This document shows positions 1-8,168 of a stretch of 19,738 bases of DNA, piece after piece. The notes beneath the pieces were generated by a model. It was given only the letters and a program-made list of their open reading frames with translations, searched no databases and was not told the DNA's origin. Within the stretch, counting starts at the first letter, position 1, and every line of letters starts with the position of its first letter. The position numbers and the translations under genes were made by a program. Source of the stretch: Psilocybe azurescens (Eukaryota > Basidiomycota > Agaricomycetes > Agaricales > Agrocybaceae); NCBI GenBank assembly GCA_023853785.1, contig JAJIRX010001086.1, forward strand, positions 1 through 19,738, written 5' to 3'.

Positions 1-701
1 ACAACCCATTCAAAGTGGGTTAATCGATCACAGTACAATCTATGGACAAATCTGCGAAATGGTATGTTTATTTTCCTTGACCAATATCGAATATACTGGA
101 CATCGATGGGTAGCTTTAAAGAATACACAGTTGAGCTTAAACGTGCCAGGATAGAGGCACCAGATGGAATAGAATATGAACATGAAAGTCATCATTCTGC
201 TAACACAATTTTATCGGTGTCAATCCCCAGGCAGAAAAACACGCTGACCAAGTTGCTTCTCAGGAGTCTCTCTTGTAGTTTACATTTCACCAACCTAAAA
301 ATTCATGTCCCAGGCTTGTGTGCTTCTCGCATTACACCATGCGGCTGATCGTCGCTGCCCACTTTCTGAAAGAACGAGGATCACATGTAACATCTATATC
401 CAAACATAATTGTAATGCAGCAGGAAGTTGTTTCCTCATCACATCATAAAACATTTCTGCTACCTAAATGCTAGTTGACAAGATGCTTTGTCCTCGCTGC
501 TCTGCCCCATTCGAGAATGAATCAAGGCTTTAAGCCACATGAATCAGCCAAAGTCTCGTTGTCGCCATGCCTATAAAAATGTTATTCACTTCGATCCGAG
601 TTAGTGCCTCGGAAGCGCAAGCAATTGTGCAGGATACGGCCTTGAAACAGACAATCCTATTCATTCAGTAGTCAGCAGACTTCTCACCTGAAGATAACTC
701 T
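1..701. other. Unassigned sequence, no gene recognised
   Basis: I see no recognisable protein, RNA or repeat here. A 94-residue open frame (64-348, plus strand) starts in ordinary-looking sequence but matches no family I know. GTATGT at 62-67 followed by TAG at 111-113 could be a short fungal intron of about 52 bases, but the joined frame soon meets a stop, so I do not call it. The stretch directly before 702 may be the degraded upstream part of the Plavaka-like gene that follows. Confidence 0.4.
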
Positions 702-938
702 ATGGACGCTGACCACCGTAATGATCATTCAAATGATATGGATGTCCACGAAATATTGCCCGAGTCCTCTAGCCCATACTTCAAAGTGGAGTATCCTGGG
801 GCCTCCAAGCAGTACGGCAGAGATGCCACTTTTTATGGAGAAGTTCACAAAGACAAATATGCAAAACCAACGGATCACAAACCTTTATTACCCTTTTTCT
901 TCGAGGGATGAATGGGAGCACGCACTTTTTTCTCCTAC
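702..938 (+). pseudogene. Plavaka-type transposon protein, N-terminal fragment
   Basis: The frame beginning at 702 reads an acidic stretch followed by YFKVEYPGASKQYGRDATF. After a one-base shift near 866-868 (an extra C in a CC run) it continues in another frame as NLYYPFSSRDEWEHALF. The order 'P-G-A-x-x-x-Y-G ... YYPF-S-x-x-E-W-E' is, from memory, typical of the N-terminal part of the large proteins of Plavaka (CACTA-like) DNA transposons, which are abundant in Agaricomycetes. The fragment stops at the first base of the gypsy LTR. The matching rest of the protein is not found beyond the other LTR, so the insertion did not simply split it. Family assignment rests on motif memory only. Confidence 0.5.
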
Positions 939-1352
939 TGTTACGGACACTTTATTTTCTTTTGCTTTTCCTCTCTTCTTTCTTTCCCTTTTCTTTGTCA
1001 TCCGTCACATCATTGATACATCATCGTATGTTCTGATGAACTTTGCTTTCCATCATATCTATGAAACTCCATCATATCTTTGATGGACTTTCACTTCTAT
1101 CTTTTATGATACATCTTTGATGAACGCTTGATCTGTTTCCTCTATTCTTATATACATCTGCTGATGAACATTCAAACTCGTTTCAACTTGCTGTGTTCAT
1201 AGTATTTATACCAGGAAGGATCCACTGTATTCTTTAGCTAGTTCTTGAGAATCTAACCTCCTCTTACTTGACACTGCTTGGAACTTGCTGTTCTTGACTA
1301 CTTGACTGTCGGCTTTATCCACGCACGTGAATATAAGCTTGAAGTCGTAACA
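939..1352 (+). repeat. 5' LTR of the gypsy element (414 bp)
   Basis: It starts TGTTAC and ends GTAACA, a perfect 6-bp terminal inverted repeat. It is rich in pyrimidine tracts near the start and in CATCAT/GATGAA-like motifs through U3. It differs from the 3' LTR at 7183-7607 by one substitution (A versus C in the CACGCACGTG region near 1323-1326), by two single-T indels, by a 3-base indel near 1196, and by a 6-base length difference in the pyrimidine tract. Confidence 0.95.
1203..1246 (+). promoter_or_regulatory. LTR core promoter and inferred transcript start
   Basis: TATTTATA at 1203-1210 is a good TATA-like box. AGCTAGTTCTT begins 26 bases after its last base, at 1236. That 11-mer is the exact complement of the sequence just inside the 5' LTR, so by analogy with Tf1 the mRNA should begin at or very near 1236, making R start here. 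The same box and 11-mer, at similar spacing, recur in the solo LTR at 17802-17841. The start point is inferred, not seen. Confidence 0.65.
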
Positions 1353-1353
1353 A

Positions 1354-1364
1354 AAGAACTAGCT
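1354..1364 (+). other. Self-priming primer-binding site
   Basis: AAGAACTAGCT at 1354-1364 lies one base beyond the 5' LTR end, where a primer-binding site belongs. It is the perfect reverse complement of 1236-1246 (AGCTAGTTCTT) inside the LTR, and pairing stops exactly at 11 bases on both sides. In Tf1 the first 11 bases of the transcript fold back on such a site to prime minus-strand synthesis without a tRNA. I infer the same mechanism. Confidence 0.8.
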
Positions 1365-2443
1365 CATCTACGAATCTCGCCCGCTCCCCAGCAGATGAGA
1401 CCTCTGAAACCCCGACACGAAATTGGCAGACACCGAACCCGTCCAGACAAAGCTCTGAAGATATCAACCTAGGCAACGAAGACCTATCAAACTCGCTATA
1501 CGACTTATTATCAACCCTGGCGATAGATCAAGAAGAACAAGACACAGACATGGTCAAACAAACGGAAAGAAAGAAATCTCGATCAACAAACCCACCGTAT
1601 TCGATGGAGACAGGACGAAATCCAGGTCTTTCATGCAAGACTGCTACCTCTACATGGACATAAACGATGACGTCTACAACACAGACAAGAAGAAAATTGC
1701 CTTCATTTTATCATTTTGCATGGAAGGAGGAGCAAAACTATGGAAGGAACAGTACTTGACCTCGAGGACAAAAGGAACTAGTCCCAACCAAACCCTCGAA
1801 TGGGACACCTCGGAACATTTCTGAAAAAATTCCACGACGCATTCACTCCAGTGGATGAAACCAGATCAGCCATGAACGACATAAAACGACTTAGGCAAAA
1901 ACCCAACGAAAGGGTGGAAGACATCATCAACAAGTTCAAATTGTTGGTAGGACAAGCCAATCTAGGAACAGAAACGGAATCAGACCACACCCACCTCATT
2001 GGATTATTCCAAAATGCATCACACCTCAGCTTGCTGACAGGATCCTGTACTCTGAAGACCTTCCAAGGACAATCCAAGGCTGGTACAAAAGCAACAACAT
2101 TTGACACCAACTATAGACTTGCCAAGGTCTTTAGAGAAGAACCAGAAGAACGTAGGAGGCGCCACAATGGAACAACTTCCCAAGAAACAACAGGAACTAC
2201 GACCCAAACAGGATGGACATAAGCGCCATGACAGCTGAAGAACGAACCGAATTAATCAGGAAAGGCGCCTGTTTCAGGTGCAAACAACGAGGACATCTAT
2301 CCAGAGATTGCCCACAGAAAGGACCAACAAACCAGAACAGAACCCAAGGACAACCCAGCAAGAAGTGGACCCCAAAGGAACTCCATGCCCATATCAGGAG
2401 CCTGAACAAGGACGAAAAAGACGAACTCAGACCTCATGGTTAA
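1361..2443 (+). pseudogene. Gag (capsid/nucleocapsid) with CCHC knuckle, frameshifted
   Basis: Gag forms the retrotransposon particle and binds its RNA. The coding sense moves through several frames. An acidic N-terminal segment is open from about 1361 to 1575. A capsid-like stretch follows (KPTVFDG through FILSFCMEGGAKLWKEQY, 1588-1800). Then comes FLKKFHDAFTP and a helical part (1815-2150), and finally the nucleocapsid knuckle CFRCKQRGHLSRDC at 2270-2311 (C-X2-C-X4-H-X4-C). One-base shifts lie near 1575, 1805 and 2150-2200. No initiator ATG is obvious for the first segment. The motifs and order match chromovirus Gag. Confidence 0.85.
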
Positions 2444-2494
2444 AACAGGATTTGAAGAGAAAGAAGAAAAGGATTTTTAAAGTGGAGAAACAGG

Positions 2495-3196
2495 ATGACG
2501 TCTGTCTCTCCTTATCTGAAGATACAATCTGTACTTACGGCAACAATCGAGAATAAAACTATGCTTTTACCAGTTTCATTCCCCACCAAGAAACAGAATG
2601 GCTCACAAATCGTCAAAACCTCTGCGCTCTTAGACTCAGGAGCAGGAAAATTCATTGACCAGAACTATGCACAAAAACTTGGACTCAGAACCCAACCCCT
2701 TGGAAAAAAACCGATCCGGGTTTATAACGTAGACGGAACCCCAAACAAGAAAGGAACCATCTCGTCATTTGTAGACCTGGACCTAAAGGTTGGAAACCGG
2801 AACCATCGGGAACAATTACTGGTCTCTGGGCTAGGAAAACAGAAAATTATTTTAGGATTCCCTTGGCTACAGGAAAAGAATCCAGGAATCAACTGGCAGA
2901 ACGGACAGATAACTTGGAAACCACGTCAAGGGCCTACGATAAATCAAACCACCATTGAAGAAGAAACGGACAAACGAACACCAACAATCGAGACTACCCA
3001 CCCATTGGAGGAATTCGAATCGTTAGTCATCCAATATATCGGGGATGCAAACGAAGACGAAATAAAAGAAACTTGGCTTAACACCAAAATCACGACCTCA
3101 CAGATGCTGGCCCAACAATATGAACCAGAGAAACCGACAAGACCTCTCCAAGAAATTGTTCCCCCAGAATATCAATCATATATGGACCTTTTTTGA
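2495..3196 (+). pseudogene. Aspartic protease segment of Pol
   Basis: This open stretch of 233 residues carries the retroviral-type protease. The active-site motif is ALLDSGAGKFID, with Asp-Ser-Gly at 2633-2641. A second conserved block, IILGFPWLQEKNPGINW, is the usual 'ILG..WL...NP.IDW' pattern of gypsy proteases. The enzyme would cleave the polyprotein during particle maturation. The frame ends in a TGA at about 3194-3196, where a run of six T's (five would keep frame) throws translation out just before the RT domain. The true polyprotein joins to the next entry after one base is lost. The segment between the gag knuckle and this one (2444-2494) is also frameshifted. Confidence 0.88.
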
Positions 3197-4155
3197 TCAA
3201 CAAGCGGCAGACCGATTCCCGGAACCAAGACCATGGGACCATAAAATTGAGTTAAAAGAAGGATTCATACCAAAGAAATTCAAGGCATACAATATCACAC
3301 CGGCAGAACAAACAGAACTGGACACCTGGACAAAGGAACAATTGGACAAAGGATACATTCGACCCTCGGAATCACCTATGGCATCTCCCTTCTTCTTCGT
3401 ATCAAAGAAAGATGGAAAGCTTAGACCTTGTCAAGACTACAGGTATCTGAACGACTGGACGATCAAGAACGCTTACCCACTACCACGGATTACGGAACTT
3501 ATGGACAAATTGAAAGGCGCAAAATTCTTCACCAAACTAGATATCCGATGGGGCTACAACAACATCAGGATAAAAGAAGGTGATCAATGGAAAGCAGCAT
3601 TCAAAACCAACCGAGGACTTTTGAACCAACTGTAATGTTCTTTGGCATGTGCAATTCCCCAGCAACCTTCCAATCCATGATGGACTCAATCTTCGAAGAC
3701 ATGATATCACAATGCTTCATAATCATCTATATGGACGACATTCTAATCTTTGCAAAGATCAAGGGAATTGGAAAAATACACCAAAATGGTTCTACAACGA
3801 CTCCGAAAGCGATCTCTATCTCAAACCGGAAAAATGCTCTTGCTCAAGGAAAAGTGGAATATCTCGGAATGATTGTTGAAGCAGGAAAAATCTCTATGGA
3901 TCCAACAAAACTCAAAGGAATTCAAGACTGGCCAGCACCTACTACTCTCAAACAAGTCCGATCGTTCCTGGGCTTTGGGAACTTCTACCGAAAATTCATC
4001 CGGAAATTCTCTGAAGTAGCTCGACCTCTAAATGAACTCCTGAAGAAAGACAAAGGATTTCTATGGAATGACACAACTCAAGCTGCCTTTGATGAACTGA
4101 AGAAACGATTCACAGAAGAACCAGTACTCTTGATGCCCGACCCGCCAAACCATTT
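3197..4155 (+). pseudogene. Reverse transcriptase domain of Pol, frameshifted
   Basis: The RT copies the element's RNA into DNA. Motifs in order: KKDGKLRPCQDYRYLND, KLDIRWGYNNIRI (with the first catalytic Asp), MFFGMCNSPATFQ, the catalytic IYMDDILIF with YMDD at 3728-3739, EYLGMIVEAGKISMDP, and the connection QVRSFLGFGNFYRKFI. Frameshifts occur near 3620, in a T run that is one T short, and about three more times between 3755 and 3840. Apart from these breaks the catalytic residues are present. The spacing of blocks is that of a standard Ty3/gypsy RT. Confidence 0.92.
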
Positions 4156-4640
4156 CAAATTGAATCTGACGCTTCAAAATATGCCTCCGGAGCAGTCCTT
4201 ACTCAACTGGACGGAAATGGCGAAAGACACCCATGCGCATTTATATCAAGAACGTTCTCTCCAACCGAAAGAAACTACGAAATCTATGACAGGGAATTAC
4301 TAGGAATAATCAGATCATTACAGGAATGGAGACACTACATCCAAGGATCAGAACACACGACTACGGTATATTCAGATCACAAGAATTTGACATATTTCAG
4401 ATCGGCCCAAAATCTAAACCGACGACAGGCACGCTGGTCTCTGTATGTCTCAGAATTCAATCTGAAGTTGGTACATCTACCTGGAAACAAAATGATTCAA
4501 TCCGATACCCTTTCAAGACGCCCGATTTCACCCCAGAAGAAGACCATGACAATGAAAACATCACCTTACTTCCAGAAAAGCTTTTCATCGACTTAATTGG
4601 CCGAGTTGCAGGAAAGAATTGCCAATCGCGAGCGAACTGG
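4156..4640 (+). pseudogene. RNase H domain of Pol
   Basis: RNase H removes the RNA strand during reverse transcription. Although no long ATG-initiated ORF marks it, one frame is open from about 4156 to 4525. It reads [46 protein letters not shown] and [13 protein letters not shown], in standard gypsy order with the acidic residues in place. Translation then slips by one base near 4520 into a linker ([19 protein letters not shown]) that leads to integrase. A decayed second copy of this region is at 16955-17183. Confidence 0.88.
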
Positions 4641-5550
4641 ACCACAATGCAGCAGAAGCAATGAAAACCCTATTAGAAGGAGGACCACCAAATGCACGAC
4701 ACGACCTCAGAGAATGGAAAACAGAGAATGTGAACGGCAAAACTATCTTATACTACCAAGGACGAGCCTACATTCCAAAGATCAAACCCTACGGAAAGAC
4801 ATAGTCAAATCATATCACGACCCTATCTCAGCCGGACACCCTGGAGAATTAGAAACATTCAATTCGGTAAAACAACACTACTGGTGGCCAGGATTACGAT
4901 CATTTGTCAAGCAATACATAAAAGGATGTGCCGCCTGCCAACAGTTCAAAATAAATCGACATCCCTCTAACCCATCATTCATACCGATACCTGGACCAAA
5001 GTCAGCCCGACCCTTTGCAGACAGTGCTATGGACTTCCTTACAGACCTTCCACCGATCGTGGACAAGCAAGGAGAAGTTGAATTTGATGCGATTCTAAGC
5101 ATCACCGATCACGGGAACACAAAAGGACTTATCCTTATTCCATGCCGAATGAAAGGACTGGATGCTGAAAAGACTGGCAAACTCTTACTGGACAATCTCT
5201 ACAAAGGTTTGGACTACCAGACAGCCTCACATCAGATCGAGACCCCAGATTTGCCGGCTGAATCATTCAAAGAGCTAATGAAACTCCTTGGAGTAAAATC
5301 GAAATTTTCAACTGCTTATCACCCTCAAACGGATGGAACAACGGAACGATATAACCAAGAGATTGAAGCCTATCTATCCATATACTGCTCGTCTCACCCA
5401 GAAGACTGGCACGAACGACTTGGGACCCTCGAATTCACTCACAATAACCGAAGGCATGCAGACAGACAGAGAACACCATTCGAATTAATTCTCGGATACT
5501 CCCCATTGCAATTCCCACCGCATTCGAACACACCAAGTTTCCTTCAGTAG
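4641..5550 (+). pseudogene. Integrase: HHCC zinc-binding and catalytic core
   Basis: Integrase inserts the DNA copy into the genome. The N-terminal zinc-binding region reads YHDPISAGHPGELETF then YWWPGLRSFVKQY and GCAACQQFK (His at about 4816, paired Cys near 4927-4938). The core has MDFLTDLP with the first Asp, and AYHPQTDGTTERYNQEIE with the catalytic Glu at 5344-5346. The second Asp motif, expected as SDR-x-P-x-F, lies out of frame at 5232-5252. Two compensating shifts around 5225-5265 replace it by unrelated residues in the otherwise open frame, so the catalytic triad is broken in this copy. Confidence 0.88.
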
Positions 5551-6078
5551 AAGAAAGACTGAAGTATCTTCAAAAGGATCGAGAAGAAGCCCTAGCAGCC
5601 CATGAACTAGCCCGGACAAGGATGGCTGAAAGGAAAAACTCGAACTTCACACCGTTCATCCAAGGACAAAGAGTTTGGCTAGAAGCGACAAATTTACAGA
5701 CAATTATCACAAGAAAATGGCACCAAAACGAGAAGGACCCTTCAAGATCAAAGAAGTCTTAGGACCCTAACTTATCGACTGGAACTCCCCAAAGGATGGC
5801 TCATTCATGATGTATTCCATGCGACACTTCTTAATCCATACCACGAGACTGAAACACATGGACCCAATTTCATTCGACCACCACCAGAGATATTAAACGA
5901 AGAAGAACATTGGGAAATAGAGACGATTCTCAAACATCGAAAAAGAGGAAGAGGATACCAATACTACGTCAAATGGAAGGACTATCCGATCACTGAAGCA
6001 ACGTGGGAACCGGCTTCGGTCTTTGAAGAAACCGGTAACGAAATCTTACAGACTTACCGAACACGTCACAAGCTGTAA
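5551..6078 (+). pseudogene. Integrase C-terminal region and chromodomain
   Basis: The last part of Pol has no ATG of its own. From about 5758 one frame runs to a TAA at 6076-6078. It reads LTYRLELPKGW and IHDVFHATLLNPYHE, the usual C-terminal integrase block. The chromodomain follows: EEEHWEIETILKHRKRGRG, then YYVKWKDYPITEATWEP, at roughly 5899-6030. Chromodomains bind methylated histone tails and steer integration into heterochromatin in chromoviruses. The 5551-5757 part is split between frames but still shows integrase-like text (LQKDREEALAAHELAR). The aromatic cage residues appear intact. Confidence 0.88.
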
Positions 6079-7140
6079 AAAGACCACCATCTTCCCTCAC
6101 TCAACAATCAATCAACATGCTCTCCCTTTCCCTCAATCAAACGCGTCAAGTCCACTCTCTTTCCCCAAAACACTCACGAACCTATTTTCCTCACGACAAA
6201 AATACCAAAATCCCAAGAAGATCGACAACAAATGCTTGAAGAACTCGAGGTAGCATTTATACTGTCTCGAGAAGCGGAGAAACAAGCACACAATGAACTC
6301 AAGGCAAGATGCGCAGCAATGGCGCATGACCAAAATCTAGAGTATCAACTGCGGATTTCCCAGCTCAAGGAAAAACGTAGACCCGGACTGGCAACAAAGG
6401 CTATAAGAAAGGTCAAGTCGCTACACTTCTAGGCAACAAACATCGATATCCAACAATGTCTCATTCCACTGCTCGTGCCTCATCTGTTCCCCAATCTACT
6501 ACTACATCGTCTCAACTTTTTAATACTCTCTCCGTCTATGAACTACTTTGAAATCTTGAAAAATGCCGAAAACCGATCACGACGTCGAAGCCCTTTGCCC
6601 CCTTTATCGAACGAGAACTTGAATTCTTCAACTATTTATCTGGCGAAATCACGAATCATCGAGGCGGACATCGCAGTCAAACAGGCGAGAGTCCGAGTCC
6701 ACCACAAAGCCGCCACCGACTCCCTCAAACGTCTTCAACTCAAGGGTTTTGAACGAGCCATCGAACACATGCTCATCAAACACCGCACGCAGACACCCCC
6801 ACGAACGACGACTCACCGGCGCTGATCCACCACAACCTTTCAGCATCAACAATCAGACCGGCCGCCTTCTCGTCGCCCGACTTGAGCCCGATGGACAAGT
6901 GTTGGGAATCAACGTCGACCGGACTCTACATACTTCGCATGTGGAAAGTTGGGACATATCGACAATATTGCCCCAAGCTCACCTGCAACCACTGCCACCG
7001 CCGAGGACCAGGACATACGACAAGATACTGTCCTTTCAAGCGTAACGACTCTCCTCACAGAAGCGATTACTTTGATTATGACGACCCCACGGATGACGTT
7101 GGCATCGCAAACAATACCGGAGAACCCTCACGGATACTGA
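6079..7140 (+). pseudogene. Extra ORF after Pol: helical region and tandem zinc knuckles
   Basis: About 1.1 kb lies between the chromodomain stop and the polypurine tract and is protein-like. One frame, the same as the chromodomain, is open from just after the TAA to 6432 and contains a charged helical segment (MLEELEVAFILSREAEKQA). An ATG at 6456 could start a separate protein with a Ser/Thr-rich beginning (MSHSTARASSVPQSTTTSS). A helical part (ADIAVKQARVRVHHKAATD) follows. The C-terminal end has a zinc knuckle, CNHCHRRGPGHTTRYC, at 6984-7031 (C-X2-C-X6-H-X4-C). Just upstream, in another frame, ACGKLGH at 6937-6957 looks like a damaged first knuckle, suggesting a tandem pair. Function is unknown; nucleic-acid binding is inferred from the knuckles. 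Confidence 0.6.
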
Positions 7141-7170
7141 AGACCATTCGACTGGGACAGTCGAACCTTA

Positions 7171-7182
7171 GAAGGGGGGTAA
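7171..7182 (+). other. Polypurine tract (plus-strand primer)
   Basis: GAAGGGGGGTAA sits directly before the 3' LTR. A purine run at this position is the RNase H-resistant primer for plus-strand DNA synthesis in LTR elements. The single T interrupts it two bases from the LTR. Confidence 0.8.
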
Positions 7183-7607
7183 TGTTACGGACACTTTATT
7201 TTCTTTTTGCTTTTCCTTTCTCTTTTCTTTTCTTTTCCCTTTTCTTTGTCATCCGTCACATCATTGATACATCATCGTATGTTCTGATGAACTTTGCTTT
7301 CCATCATATCTATGAAACTCCATCATATCTTTGATGGACTTTCACTTCTATCTTTTATGATACATCTTTTGATGAACGCTTGATCTGTTTCCTCTATTCT
7401 TATATACATCTGCTGATGAACATTCAAACTCGTTTCAACTTGCTGTGCGGTTCATAGTATTTATACCAGGAAGGATCCACTGTATTCTTTAGCTAGTTCT
7501 TGAGAATCTAACCTCCTCTTACTTGACACTGCTTGGAACTTGCTGTTCTTGACTACTTGACTGTCGGCTTTATCCACGCCCGTGAATATAAGCTTGAAGT
7601 CGTAACA
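7183..7607 (+). repeat. 3' LTR of the gypsy element (425 bp)
   Basis: It begins TGTTACGGAC and ends GTCGTAACA, nearly identical to 939-1352. The 11-base motif AGCTAGTTCTT is at 7491-7501. It is 11 bases longer than the 5' LTR because of a longer pyrimidine tract near the start, two extra T's and three extra bases near 7447-7450. Confidence 0.95.
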
Positions 7608-8160
7608 GACGTTGCCTATAGTAAGACTGCCCTGGGGATTATTAAGTACGGGTGGGAACCCTATAAAGGCTAGTGATCGCTCATAGTAACTAGGGTGACT
7701 GTCAGAGAAATCCGACTGTTTTCAGGACGTTGCCTATAGTAAACTAAGGACTGTGGACTAGTGTACCCAATTGCTTATAGGAACCAAGGATCTACTACGT
7801 GTTGATACGGGTGATCGCTTATAGTGTTTGACAAAGTTTGAGTTTGGGTTTTATAAGAGAAACTGTTAAGTGTCCCGTGTACACTCGCCCCCAAAAGTCC
7901 CCCCTGATATTGGTGATCGCCCTCATATAAGAGAGATCACCCTTACTATTCAAGTGCCTTGTGTGTACTAGCCTGTAAAAGTGTTCTCTAGCTACTAGTG
8001 ATCACCCCAGAGTGATCGTCTAAGTCTGTACTCTGCTAAACTAGTTATTGTAATAAGCCTTACGAGCTTACCCTCCCAGATCGAACTGATCAATATAAAT
8101 ATTTGATTGGGTGTTGTGTATTGGGCAATTACAAAGTCACCCCGCACTAAACATCTCAGC
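7608..8160 (+). repeat. LINE 5' UTR with repeated motifs
   Basis: No coding sense is visible. GACGTTGCCTATAGTAA occurs at 7608 and again at 7726, giving a first unit of 118 bp and a partial second one. GTGATCGC occurs at 7673, 7811 and 7913, with variants at 7998 (GTGATCAC) and 8012 (GTGATCGT). The motifs are often followed by (T/C)(A/T)TA(T/A). Repeated units in LINE 5' UTRs often act as internal promoters, which is the likely role here. The gypsy LTR ends exactly at the first unit's start. Confidence 0.6.
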
Positions 8161-8168
8161 GCATACTG

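Larger units (their letters stand above)
939..7607 (+). mobile_element. Ty3/gypsy chromovirus retrotransposon, full length, frameshifted
   Basis: The 6669-bp element is bounded by two LTRs that both begin TGTTACGGAC and end GTCGTAACA. Order of domains on the plus strand: gag with a CCHC knuckle, aspartic protease, reverse transcriptase (YMDD), RNase H, integrase, chromodomain, then an additional zinc-knuckle ORF. This order and the chromodomain identify a chromovirus of the Ty3/gypsy group; the self-priming site places it near the Tf1/sushi type. A polypurine tract precedes the 3' LTR. Coding is broken by a dozen or more single-base shifts, so this copy as given cannot make its proteins. The five bases before it (CCTAC) and after it (GACGT) do not match, so no target-site duplication is present. 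Confidence 0.95.

Noticed and set aside
64..348. 94-codon ORF as a host gene
   Set aside because: No family is recognised, no convincing splice or promoter context is present, and length alone is not evidence.
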